Shown here: piece after piece, positions 1 through 8,141 of the stretch
How positions within the stretch are numbered: the first letter of the stretch is position 1
How the letters are laid out: each line of letters starts with the position of its first letter
NCBI RefSeq assembly: GCF_000331995.1
Contig: NC_020134.1
Location: 2,330,002-2,394,001, forward strand
Length of the DNA: 64,000 bases
Source of the DNA: Thermoclostridium stercorarium subsp. stercorarium DSM 8532
Lineage (GTDB): Bacteria; Bacillota; Clostridia; DSM-8532
Direction of reading: 5' to 3'
The notes under the pieces: model-generated
What the model was told of the DNA's origin: nothing
Database searches by the model: none
What the model saw: the letters and a program-made list of their open reading frames with translations, nothing else
Made by a program: the position numbers and the translations under genes

Positions 1-84
1 ATACCCATAAATCCTGACAGCTAACTTAACTTAATAGTAATATATTAAAATTAATATTACAATATGTTCTTTTTTACAAACAGT

Positions 85-1383
85 TTACTTTTCATTATAC
101 AATTGCCCTATCATAAAGTCATGTTCATTTTTTACAAGTCGTACGCTTAACAATTCACCCGACAGATTTTCATCGCTCAAAACCCTTACAGGTATATAAT
201 TATCGGTATGTCCGGCATAGTATCCGTCAACCTTTTCTTCAAATAAAACATCCTTAACTCTGCCAATCTGGTTTTCCCGGAACGCACGCATTGAATTATT
301 GCAGATTGCGGTCAGTATTTTGCTTCTTTCTTCCTTCACTTCAGGAGGCACCTGATCCTTCATTGCCGCGGCTTTCGTTCCTTTCCGCACAGAATATTGG
401 AAAATATGTGCCTGGCTGAAACCTATGCTTTGAACAAATTCGCATGTTTTCCTGAACTCCGCGTCGGTTTCGCCGGGAAACCCGGTCATTATGTCGGTCG
501 TTATTGCCACGTCCTCAAAATACCGCCTTATTTTTTCAACTATCCCCCTGTATTCAGTGGTGGTATATTTTCTGTTCATCCTGGCCAGCGTTTCGTCACA
601 ACCGCTCTGCAGGGAAAGATGAAAATGCGGGCAAAGTTTTTCTATTCCGGACATTTCCCTTATCATTTCCTCAGTCATATAAAGAGGCTCCAGCGAACCC
701 AGCCTTATCCGAGAAAGCCGTTCCATTTTATCCAGTTCCCTTATAACATCCAGCAATGTTCCTTTACCGGTATCTTTTCCATATGATGTAAGATGTATCC
801 CTGTCAGGACAATTTCTTTGAAACCATTGTCTACAAGTTTTCTTGCCTCATCCATTATGGATTCCATGCTTCTGCTCCGTATACGGCCCCTGGCGAACGG
901 AATTATGCAATAACTGCAAAACTGGTCACAGCCATCCTGAATTTTTAGAAAAGCCCGTGTATGTCCGGTGTACGACCCGGCCCACAATTCCTCATACTCT
1001 TTCAGTTCCCTTCCCGGCAGCACTTCAATTTTCTTTTCATCCCGGGAAACTTCCTCAACCAGTTCAACAATTTCACTCTTGCGGTTATTCCCTATAACCA
1101 GGTTTACTCCCTCAATTTTTGAAACTTCCTCAGGGGCCACCTGCGCATAACAGCCGACAGCCGCTATTACCGCATCGGGATTTAACCTTCGCGCTCGTCT
1201 TATCATCTGCCTTGACTTTCTGTCGCTCAGATGGGTAACAGTACATGTATTTATAACATAAACATCGGCGCAGTTATCGGGTTCAACAACCTCATAGCCC
1301 GATTTTTCAAACAGCCGTTTCATTCCTTCGGTTTCATAAGTATTAACTTTACATCCAAGGGTTATAAATGCAACCTTCTTCAT
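85..1383 (-). CDS. mtaB: tRNA t6A37 methylthiotransferase MtaB
   Basis: Radical SAM enzyme that adds a methylthio group to t6A at position 37 of ANN-decoding tRNAs. At 432 aa it has the family's usual length. Seen: the N-terminal UPF0004-type domain with cysteines C11, C47 and C78, expected to hold the auxiliary 4Fe-4S cluster; the radical SAM triad C152-x3-C156-x2-C159; and a C-terminal region (about 370-432) where the TRAM RNA-binding domain belongs. The opening ITLGCKVN is typical of MtaB (B. subtilis YqeV) rather than MiaB or RimO, although these paralogues are easily confused. It stands alone, divergent from the HPr-like gene, with no neighbour pointing to a special role. Confidence 0.93.
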   Translation of the reverse strand: MKKVAFITLGCKVNTYETEGMKRLFEKSGYEVVEPDNCADVYVINTCTVTHLSDRKSRQMIRRARRLNPDAVIAAVGCYAQVAPEEVSKIEGVNLVIGNNRKSEIVELVEEVSRDEKKIEVLPGRELKEYEELWAGSYTGHTRAFLKIQDGCDQFCSYCIIPFARGRIRSRSMESIMDEARKLVDNGFKEIVLTGIHLTSYGKDTGKGTLLDVIRELDKMERLSRIRLGSLEPLYMTEEMIREMSGIEKLCPHFHLSLQSGCDETLARMNRKYTTTEYRGIVEKIRRYFEDVAITTDIMTGFPGETDAEFRKTCEFVQSIGFSQAHIFQYSVRKGTKAAAMKDQVPPEVKEERSKILTAICNNSMRAFRENQIGRVKDVLFEEKVDGYYAGHTDNYIPVRVLSDENLSGELLSVRLVKNEHDFMIGQLYNEK

Positions 1384-1510
1384 TTTCCGTCATCCTGTAA
1401 AAAATAAAATTACCTCATGATAATAAATACCACGACATCTATTTTCTCAAAAAGAAAACAAATGTTCAATGCCAAAAAAAATAGCTGTTATAATTTTAAC
1501 ATAATTGTAA

Positions 1511-1539
1511 TTGACTAATATCTTTTTAATATATAATAT
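1511..1539 (+). promoter_or_regulatory. Candidate sigma-A promoter of the HPr-like gene
   Basis: TTGACT at 1511-1516 is followed after 17 bp by TAATAT at 1534-1539. An overlapping TATAAT at 1532 would leave only 15 bp. It lies about 85 bp upstream of the gene in an AT-rich stretch, so the call rests on motif and spacing only. Confidence 0.5.
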
Positions 1540-1623
1540 ATATATAATTACAGCTGAAACATACTGGGGTTATAAAACCTTATTAAATTTAAGCATAAAC
1601 GCATGAAAGGCGGTGTTTAATAT

Positions 1624-1854
1624 ATGAAAACTTTCAATATTATGCTCAAATCAATCAACGACGTGAAGGATTTTGTAAACATCGTGAACAAATACGATTT
1701 TGACGTGGACCTTACATCGGGCAGATATATAGTTGATGCAAAGTCCATTATGGGTATTTTCAGCCTTGACTTAAGCAAGCCTATAAAGGTTGAAGCTCAT
1801 ACCGACAATGCCGATGAATTCATGAAAGAAGTTAAACCATTTATTGTGGATTAA
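1624..1854 (+). CDS. HPr-like (Crh-like) protein without the phosphorylatable histidine
   Basis: A 76-residue protein of the HPr fold, slightly shorter than PTS HPr (85-88 aa). The region that normally reads GLHARPA is SINDVKDF, and there is no histidine in the first 40 residues, so PEP-dependent phosphotransfer at His15 is not possible. The serine segment AKSIMG, whose serine is the HPr kinase site Ser46 in classical HPr (Ser41 here), is intact. That combination resembles Crh, the catabolite-repression HPr of Bacillus. A regulatory rather than transport role is inferred. The gene is monocistronic, with its own candidate promoter and a strong terminator. Confidence 0.8.
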   Translation: MKTFNIMLKSINDVKDFVNIVNKYDFDVDLTSGRYIVDAKSIMGIFSLDLSKPIKVEAHTDNADEFMKEVKPFIVD

Positions 1855-1925
1855 AATATTCCATAATTATTCAATTTCAACCGTTAAATTTAACTGTATT
1901 ATTTACATAAATTTACTTTTGAGCT

Positions 1926-1951
1926 TGACGGGGAAAACACCCGTCATTTTT
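1926..1951 (+). terminator. Rho-independent terminator of the HPr-like gene
   Basis: A 7-bp perfect stem, TGACGGG (1926-1932) with CCCGTCA (1940-1946), has a 7-nt loop and is followed by TTTTT and further T-rich sequence. It lies about 70 bp after the stop codon. Confidence 0.88.
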
Positions 1952-1986
1952 ATTTTCGGTTTTTTTATTCAATATCTGCAGCTGGA

Positions 1987-2016
1987 TGAATAATTCCATA
2001 ATTAATGCAAATGCTA
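1987..2016 (+). promoter_or_regulatory. Candidate sigma-G promoter of the germination operon
   Basis: TGAATA at 1987-1992 matches the sigma-G -35 element exactly. After 17 bp comes AATGCTA (2010-2016), matching CATACTA at 5 of 7 positions. gerA-type operons are expressed in the forespore under sigma-G, so both position (30 bp before the start) and sequence fit. Motif reading only. Confidence 0.55.
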
Positions 2017-2046
2017 AAATAAAAATTATCACTGAAAGGATGTGCC

Positions 2047-3573
2047 ATGCGGTTTTTTACAAAGCTTTTTAAGGGAAAAAAACAACAGGAAATAAACAAC
2101 GATTCCCTTTTTGAATTGTCATGTTCCCTTGAGAAAAATAAACAGAATTTTGAAAGACTTTTCGACAGGTGTGATGATTTTGTAAAGCGCGATTTTATAC
2201 TTATGAGAAATCGCAAAGCCTGTATTTATTATTTTGAAAGTATCGTTTCATCGGAGAATATAAGCCGGTTTATCCTTGAATGGCTTATGGAACCTATGGA
2301 TACATGTGTAATTAAAACCGCTGAAAAAATCAAAAATAAATTCCTGCCTTCCCATGAAGTAAAAATCACAAAAAATACCGGAGACCTTTTGAAAGCCATA
2401 TATGACGGAGACTGCATCATCCTTATAGACGGTATCGCTGAGGCCCTGATTGTCAATGTACGCACATCCAACGGCAGAATGGTCGGAAGTCCTCAGATCG
2501 AAGTATCCGCCATTGGCCCCCAGGAAGGATTTGTTGAGGATATCCACCTGAATCTTGCCCTGCTGCGCAAAAGAATCAAAACATCAAAATTCAAAATTGA
2601 ATTCAGTATAAAAGGCTGTATAACAAAGAATACCTTTGCAATTATGTATATTGAAGGAATTGCGAATCCGGAATTTATTGATGAGCTGAAAAAAAGGATT
2701 GAACGGATTGATACCGATGGTGTTATCGATACCGGGCATCTGAGGAGATTTATAAGTGACAATAAATTTACCCCTTTTCCGCAGGAAATATTAACAGAGC
2801 GCCCGGACAGGTGTGTTAACCACCTTTTGGAGGGCAGAGTGGTTGTAATGATGGACGGTTCACCGTTCGCGCTGATATATCCGTCACTTTTCATAGACTT
2901 GATTAAATCCGCGGATGAGGCCTATATGAGTTATTATATGGCAATGTTCCTGCTGTTTCTGCGATTTGTCGCATTTCTGATTTCAACATTCGGTGCAGCC
3001 TTATATATTGCCCTTACCGTTTTTAACCCAGGCATGATACCGACCCAGCTATTAATAACAATAGCCAGTTCAAGAGCCGGGGTCCCTTTTCCCGCCTTCA
3101 TTGAAGCGTTTATAATGGAATTTACTTTTGAGATTCTCAGGGAAGCCAACATACGCATACCTAAACCAATAGGACCTTCCATAAGCATAGTCGGCGGTCT
3201 TGTAATCGGGCAGAGCATAGTACAGGCCGGTATTGTATCCCAGGCAATGATTATAGTGGTTGCGTTAACGGCAATTTCAGCCTTTGCCGTTCCGGGTTAT
3301 ACTACAAACCCCGCCCTGCGGTTAATCAGATTTCCTTTTATGATTGCAGCTTCCTTTTTGGGGATGTACGGTATAATAAGCCTCTTTGTCGTACTGCTTA
3401 TCCACATGGCATCAATCCGCTCTGTAGGCGTACCTTACCTTTCACCGTTAGCTCCGCTTAATCTGAAAGACATCCAGAACACTCTGCTTCATGGGCCACC
3501 CAGCTATCAGAGATATCGCCCCGCCTTCCTGGAAACATTAAACCCTGTGCATACTTCGAAAAAAAACAGCTGA
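2047..3573 (+). CDS. Spore germination protein, GerA family A subunit
   Basis: A subunit of a GerA-type germinant receptor in the spore inner membrane (GerAA/GerKA family), 508 aa, a normal length. The first roughly 290 residues are a soluble domain without obvious membrane segments. Residues from about 295 to 460 hold several hydrophobic helices, including the stretch around 'AMFLLFLRFVAFLISTFG', and the segment with PFPAFIEAFIMEFTFEILREA is characteristic of the family. The RBS AAAGGATG precedes the ATG. It is the first gene of an A-C-D operon behind a sigma-G-like promoter. The B subunit expected in this operon is missing; a candidate lies 4.5 kb away on the other strand. Confidence 0.95.
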   Translation: MRFFTKLFKGKKQQEINNDSLFELSCSLEKNKQNFERLFDRCDDFVKRDFILMRNRKACIYYFESIVSSENISRFILEWLMEPMDTCVIKTAEKIKNKFLPSHEVKITKNTGDLLKAIYDGDCIILIDGIAEALIVNVRTSNGRMVGSPQIEVSAIGPQEGFVEDIHLNLALLRKRIKTSKFKIEFSIKGCITKNTFAIMYIEGIANPEFIDELKKRIERIDTDGVIDTGHLRRFISDNKFTPFPQEILTERPDRCVNHLLEGRVVVMMDGSPFALIYPSLFIDLIKSADEAYMSYYMAMFLLFLRFVAFLISTFGAALYIALTVFNPGMIPTQLLITIASSRAGVPFPAFIEAFIMEFTFEILREANIRIPKPIGPSISIVGGLVIGQSIVQAGIVSQAMIIVVALTAISAFAVPGYTTNPALRLIRFPFMIAASFLGMYGIISLFVVLLIHMASIRSVGVPYLSPLAPLNLKDIQNTLLHGPPSYQRYRPAFLETLNPVHTSKKNS

Positions 3574-3606
3574 ATACACCTTGCCGGGCAATGAAAGGAG
3601 TCTGAT

Positions 3607-4818
3607 ATGAAAAAATGCCTTATCATTCTTTTATGTTTCTCAAGTATTTTTTTATGCTCATGCTGGGACGCAAGGGAATTAAGCGATATAGGAATAGTGG
3701 TAATGACTGGTTTTGATTTGGATCACGACGGCAACCAACGTGTTACCGTTCTGTCGGTGCAGCCATTCGGGCAGACCCAGAACCAGGAAAACGTAGCAAC
3801 CACGTGGATAGGAACGGCAGCAGGGAAATCTACCTTTGATGCGTTGAGAAACCTCCGGCGCACTTCCACCAGAAGCCTTACGTGGATGCATAACAAAATT
3901 ATACTTATTGGCGAAGAAAAGGCCAGACAGGGTATTTCGGATATAACCGACCTGCTCACGAGAAATTCGGAATTCAGGTACGGAAACCTTATTTTTGTTA
4001 CTCCCGGGGAAGCTTCTGAAATGATGCAAGTCCCGGCGAATCTTGAAAAAAGCCTTTTTCGCGAGCTTTTAGGTATTATCGAAGGTGCCGGTGAATGGTC
4101 CAAGGGTTTTGCCCTTAATGTTAAAGAACTTTCGCTTAATTCCCTTGCGTCGTATCAGAATGGCTTTGTTATAGGAAACATGGGATTTTACTACAGCAGT
4201 AAAACCCCATTTACCATTGACTTTCAGGAATACCTGAAACTTTACTGGAAGGACACCGAACAACCTATTGCCTATGTAAGCGGCGGCGCGGTAATCGACA
4301 AGGACAGGCTTGTAGGATGGCTTTCACCGATCGAACTGAGGGGGTATCTGATACTGAGCAATAAAATAGAACAGTCATTCAGCATTTACAAAGAAATTAC
4401 CGATCCCGGCTTTAAAATAACAGTAGACATAACTAATGTGGAATCAAAACTGGAATTCCCTTACGTATCCGATGACAACATTACTGCGGCCGTCACGGTT
4501 AAAGCAACCGGATTCATAACCGAGCTGTACGGCGAAATCCCCGCATATGATGAAACCTTTATTAAAAAAATTGAAGACATAGTTGCGCAGGAGATAGCTT
4601 CGGAAATATATTTGGCCGTAAACAGGGCCCAGAATGATTTAAGGACCGATTTCTTAGGTTTTCACAAAGTTTTCAAAGTAAGATATCCAAAGCAGTGGGA
4701 AAAATTAAAAGAAAACTGGTGTGAAGTTTTTTCCAGAATTCCTGTAAGTTATAATGTGAATCTTAAAATCCGGCACCGCGGTCTTATGGGAAAATATTTC
4801 CATACGGAGGACTGGTAA
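3607..4818 (+). CDS. Spore germination lipoprotein, Ger(x)C family
   Basis: C subunit of the germinant receptor, 403 aa, a lipoprotein on the outer face of the spore inner membrane. The N-terminus is a lipoprotein signal with lipobox LCSC (the cysteine is about residue 19), followed by the family's conserved WDARELSDIG. The remainder is soluble, as in GerAC/GerBC. It starts 33 bp after the A subunit and is followed after 2 bp by the small membrane gene, so one transcript is likely. Confidence 0.95.
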   Translation: MKKCLIILLCFSSIFLCSCWDARELSDIGIVVMTGFDLDHDGNQRVTVLSVQPFGQTQNQENVATTWIGTAAGKSTFDALRNLRRTSTRSLTWMHNKIILIGEEKARQGISDITDLLTRNSEFRYGNLIFVTPGEASEMMQVPANLEKSLFRELLGIIEGAGEWSKGFALNVKELSLNSLASYQNGFVIGNMGFYYSSKTPFTIDFQEYLKLYWKDTEQPIAYVSGGAVIDKDRLVGWLSPIELRGYLILSNKIEQSFSIYKEITDPGFKITVDITNVESKLEFPYVSDDNITAAVTVKATGFITELYGEIPAYDETFIKKIEDIVAQEIASEIYLAVNRAQNDLRTDFLGFHKVFKVRYPKQWEKLKENWCEVFSRIPVSYNVNLKIRHRGLMGKYFHTEDW

Positions 4819-4820
4819 TA

Positions 4821-5045
4821 ATGTGGTATGCAATTGCAATAGCCGTTATATATACGATTATTCAGGCTTATTATTGCGTTAAAAAAAAGTATTTTAAGGA
4901 ATTACTGGTTTCCATGGTTATAATTTTGATATCAGCCATGTATTTTGTTATCCCGTTTACGGAATTAAACATACCAACGGTTTCCGACATCGTGTATTTT
5001 ATTTTTAAGCCCCTAGCTGAGCTTATTTTCGAAATAAAAAAATAG
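4821..5045 (+). CDS. Small membrane protein, candidate germinant receptor D subunit
   Basis: A 74-residue protein with two hydrophobic helices (about 3-18 and 28-46) and a third weaker one near 52-70. It begins 2 bp after the C-subunit stop and is the last gene of the operon. Small two-helix 'D' proteins encoded in ger operons of Bacillus and Clostridium modulate receptor activity; size, topology and place fit, but the sequence is too short to assign on motifs. Its 3' end converges with the flavoprotein gene at 5052. Confidence 0.7.
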   Translation: MWYAIAIAVIYTIIQAYYCVKKKYFKELLVSMVIILISAMYFVIPFTELNIPTVSDIVYFIFKPLAELIFEIKK

Positions 5046-5051
5046 AGAAAC

Positions 5052-6125
5052 TCATTCCTTTATTAAATTCTCAATCAATCCACCAATATGATAAAATTTT
5101 ACTAACGATTTCCTGTATATGATACCGCGTATTCCCGGAAATCCCACTATACCGGTCATGTATTTCCATATATCTTTACCGCTTTTTTCAGCAAGCAGTT
5201 TGAAATTGTGTATTTTATCAATACGGTCCAGTATTGTTTGAATACTCTTCTGATAATCCGTCCTCTTGACTATGGCGTCGGCGGCAAAAATTCCGCTGAT
5301 AATACCGTTTATTATTCCAAATCCCATAAAATCATCGGTTAAGCCTCCGGCATTGCCGATAAAATAAAGATTTCCAAGCTGGTTCATTTTCAACCTGCCC
5401 CCACGGTATTCGTGATCCCATGTTTGTAATATTTTGTTGGTAATATTCTCAGTTATTATCATCTTTTTCCATTTATAATCCAGTTCGTCCGGAGTAATGT
5501 CATCTGCCAGCAATGTGATAACCGCCCTGTTTTCGTTTACGGGTATCAAACATACATACAAATCATTTGAATACCCGGTTTTCATCCATGAAAAAACCTG
5601 GCAGGGTTCAAATCTGCCTTCAATAAGCCCGCTTCTCACCTGGATGATCAGTTCACTTTTCATAAGATCAAAATGCTTGGGTATATCTGAACCCCCCGTT
5701 GCAACAACTACGGCGTCAAATTCCTTCCTTATTTCATCTATAATCGAAGGCATAACACAGACATCAAAACAGAAAAAGGCATCCACTTTATCGAAAAGTT
5801 GCCTTTCCAGCGAGTCAAACCCCGGCCCGCGTTTAAAAATACAGCCGAGATTTCCGCCCTTAACCGTAATCTTTTTATTCCCAGAATACATGGTTATTTT
5901 TTTAATGGGGCGCATGGGTGCTATTTTAAGATTATATTCTTTTTCGAAAAACTTCAGCGGGTTGTTTGTAAACAGATTAAAGCAGTTTAAATGCATGCCG
6001 TACAAATTTATGGCTTCGCCTATTATAGACCTTTTTTCAAAAATCGTCGGTTTTATGCCAAGCTGATTTAAGCGGAAAGCACATGCCAGCCCTGAAACGC
6101 CCGAACCTATTATTGCTACTTTCAA
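5052..6125 (-). CDS. FAD-dependent oxidoreductase, copy 1 of a paralogous pair
   Basis: A 357-residue flavoprotein with a Rossmann dinucleotide motif at the N-terminus (AIIGSGVSGLACA, glycines at about 8, 10 and 13), an acidic residue after the second strand (IFEKR), and the late FAD motif GNAGGLTDDFMGFGI (about 268-282). This arrangement resembles the geranylgeranyl reductase/halogenase-like group. The substrate is unknown. It has the same length as the protein starting at 6758 and matches it in the same blocks, including a C-terminal GIPG(V/I)R-like segment. Both bracket two small helical genes inside a germination locus, so a role in spore envelope or lipid chemistry is only a guess. Confidence 0.8.
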   Translation of the reverse strand: MKVAIIGSGVSGLACAFRLNQLGIKPTIFEKRSIIGEAINLYGMHLNCFNLFTNNPLKFFEKEYNLKIAPMRPIKKITMYSGNKKITVKGGNLGCIFKRGPGFDSLERQLFDKVDAFFCFDVCVMPSIIDEIRKEFDAVVVATGGSDIPKHFDLMKSELIIQVRSGLIEGRFEPCQVFSWMKTGYSNDLYVCLIPVNENRAVITLLADDITPDELDYKWKKMIITENITNKILQTWDHEYRGGRLKMNQLGNLYFIGNAGGLTDDFMGFGIINGIISGIFAADAIVKRTDYQKSIQTILDRIDKIHNFKLLAEKSGKDIWKYMTGIVGFPGIRGIIYRKSLVKFYHIGGLIENLIKE

Positions 6126-6269
6126 TAATCTTTCCTCCTATAAACGAAATTTTAAACACTTAAAAGCTATTTCATAGTGTATTTTATCCAACTTCAATTT
6201 GGTTATTTACTGTATAATATTCTTTGTTTTGCTAAAAATAAAAAACGTAGTTAATAAGAGGTGATGACT

Positions 6270-6476
6270 TTGTTTAAACTATACCAGGAGGATATGCTTT
6301 CATTTTACTTTAACCGAAGTCTCGGTCTTGAAGAGGTACTGATGAAAAAATATGATTTTTTTAAAAAAATGATAAAAGATCCAATTCTTGAAGACATGAT
6401 TAACGATTTTAAAAAAAACAGCAAGGAACACATAAAAGAACTTAATGACAAAATGAAACGGCTGGGAATACAGTGA
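6270..6476 (+). CDS. Small helical protein, possibly CotF-like
   Basis: About 68 residues, all predicted helical and charged, containing the pattern EDMLSFYFNRSL and ending in KEHIKELNDKMKRLG. This spacing of E, H and hydrophobic residues resembles one half of a ferritin-like or CotF-like spore coat protein. Start choice: a GTG at 6261 is part of the RBS AGAGGTG, so the TTG at 6270 (6-nt spacing) is preferred. It lies directly before a second small helical gene. No function can be assigned from sequence. Confidence 0.6.
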   Translation: MFKLYQEDMLSFYFNRSLGLEEVLMKKYDFFKKMIKDPILEDMINDFKKNSKEHIKELNDKMKRLGIQ

Positions 6477-6502
6477 ATTCCATATACACAGGGGTATTCA
6501 AC

Positions 6503-6730
6503 ATGAACGAGATGAACATTCTGACCGATTTACTTGAATACAAAATAATGCTTCAGAAATGGTATAATCACGCACTGCTAAGTGTGGTAAACCCCGAAGC
6601 CAAAGCCTTGTTTACAAGGCTCAGGGATGACGAAACAAGGGATATTTTAAACATACAGCAAAAGCTTCTTAGAAAAAGTACACCTGCCAATATCATACAC
6701 AAAATATTCCCTGCCAAGCCAAAACCATAA
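6503..6730 (+). CDS. Small helical protein, possibly CotF-like
   Basis: About 75 residues, helical, with LTDLLEYKIMLQKWYNHALL followed by a second helix containing LFTRLRDDE. This resembles the repeat of CotF-type spore coat proteins, and a two-protein ferritin-like bundle with its upstream neighbour is possible. The ATG at 6503 has AGGGG 8 nt upstream and is preferred to a GTG at 6473 that overlaps the previous stop. It precedes the second flavoprotein by 27 bp, so the three genes probably share a transcript. Confidence 0.62.
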   Translation: MNEMNILTDLLEYKIMLQKWYNHALLSVVNPEAKALFTRLRDDETRDILNIQQKLLRKSTPANIIHKIFPAKPKP

Positions 6731-6757
6731 AATCAAGTGCGGTAAATGGAGGTTTTT

Positions 6758-7831
6758 GTGAAAGTAGCAATTGTAGGAGCCGGCCTTGCCGGTCTGGCAT
6801 GCGCCCACGAACTTGAACGTTTGGGTATTGTACCTGATTTATATGAAAAAAACGGGTTTATAGGCGAACCCTTCACACATTCCACAGCCATGCTGAGAAT
6901 TGTGGACCGCCCCCCTCATGGCGATTATATAAGATATTTCAGGGAAAAATTATACCTTGACATCACACCTCTTGCACCGATCAGAAGAGTGATGCACCAT
7001 TCCCCCACCAGGAATCTTATGGTAACCGGTAGAAAACTTGGTTTCTTTTTTCTCAGATCCAATACAAAAGATTCAATAAAAAACCAGATTTTTGCTTCAC
7101 TGAATAAAACGAGAGTTTTTCTGAATAATTACGCCGATCCTCACAAATTAAAAAAACATTATGATTATGTCGTGGTCGCAACCGGAAACAACTATTATCC
7201 GAAGGAATACGGGATATGGCAGACATGGTTTAACGGATATATAAGAGGTGCGATAATTCACGGGAATTTCGACACTTCAAGGATTGATATGTGGATAAAT
7301 CAGCATTACTGCAGGAACGGATATGCATATCTCACACCCTTCAGTGAAAAGAAAGCCTCTGTCATTCTTGTTGTGTCGGACTGCAGCGAACAGGACATAA
7401 ACGAGTTCTGGCATACTTTTTTATACTATGAAAACATTAAATATCCCATAATCGAGGAATTTACGCAGCATCATGTAAGCGGGCATGTATACCCGAAAAT
7501 AATCGACAATATCATTTTTGCCGGGCTGTCCGGAGGAAGCATTGACCCTTTCCTGGGTTTTGGCCAGTTCAATTCACTGAGCATGGGCGTATTTGCCGCG
7601 CGGTACATTGCCCTCGGTCTGGATTACCATAAGCAGTGTCAGTACATTACGAAGAAAAACATTTATCTACAGCAGCTGAGAGAAGGTTTCAACAAACTTG
7701 ACAATAAAGGTTACGACAGCCTGCTTGCTGCAATGGGAATACCGGGCGTCAGGGCACTGCTTTACAAAACCACCATCAACTGGATACCCCTTGGTTCCTC
7801 AATAATAAAAAAATCAACAAAAATCAGTTAA
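6758..7831 (+). CDS. FAD-dependent oxidoreductase, copy 2 of a paralogous pair
   Basis: A 357-residue flavoprotein, paralogue of the protein encoded at 5052-6125. Seen: N-terminal AIVGAGLAGLACAHEL dinucleotide fold, acidic LYEKNGFIGEP, and a late FAD-type motif FAGLSGGSIDPFLGFGQ. The glycine-rich late motif differs from copy 1 (GLSGG against GNAGG), and the middle of the proteins is poorly conserved, so the two may act on different substrates or form a heterodimer. Start choice: the ATG at 6746 overlaps the RBS GGAGG (6748-6752); GTG at 6758 gives the correct spacing and the same length as copy 1. Substrate unknown. Confidence 0.8.
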   Translation: MKVAIVGAGLAGLACAHELERLGIVPDLYEKNGFIGEPFTHSTAMLRIVDRPPHGDYIRYFREKLYLDITPLAPIRRVMHHSPTRNLMVTGRKLGFFFLRSNTKDSIKNQIFASLNKTRVFLNNYADPHKLKKHYDYVVVATGNNYYPKEYGIWQTWFNGYIRGAIIHGNFDTSRIDMWINQHYCRNGYAYLTPFSEKKASVILVVSDCSEQDINEFWHTFLYYENIKYPIIEEFTQHHVSGHVYPKIIDNIIFAGLSGGSIDPFLGFGQFNSLSMGVFAARYIALGLDYHKQCQYITKKNIYLQQLREGFNKLDNKGYDSLLAAMGIPGVRALLYKTTINWIPLGSSIIKKSTKIS

Positions 7832-7931
7832 GGCTCGGGTAATACTCTAAGTAAAAAACTGTTAAACAAATTTATCAAATAGAAGGAAACCATATAGCTT
7901 ATAACCGACCATGGCAGAATTCTCCATCCGG

Positions 7932-8141
7932 TTAGCACAATGGTTTGGGTATATAACGATCTTTTTCGATGTAGTAGTAAAGTCCGAGAATCTCGCCGAA
8001 TATAAGCTCAAAAATCAGATTATACAGACCGTATCCCAGCATCAGAACCATATGCCGTACCGTGAACTTCTTTTTCATTACGGTTATAAAAAATATAACC
8101 AGCAAGGCAACAATACTTGCGTAAAAAAACAAAACGTTCAT
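7932..8141 (-). CDS. Small membrane protein coupled to the GerAB-like permease
   Basis: A 69-residue protein with a strong N-terminal hydrophobic helix (about 3-21) and a second one around 32-53. Its ATG overlaps the stop of the upstream permease gene (ATGA), which indicates translational coupling. In size and topology it parallels the small gene at 4821 and may be a second D-type subunit. No conserved motif is available to prove this. An overlapping plus-strand reading frame looks like a shadow because it lacks an RBS. Confidence 0.65.
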   Translation of the reverse strand: MNVLFFYASIVALLVIFFITVMKKKFTVRHMVLMLGYGLYNLIFELIFGEILGLYYYIEKDRYIPKPLC

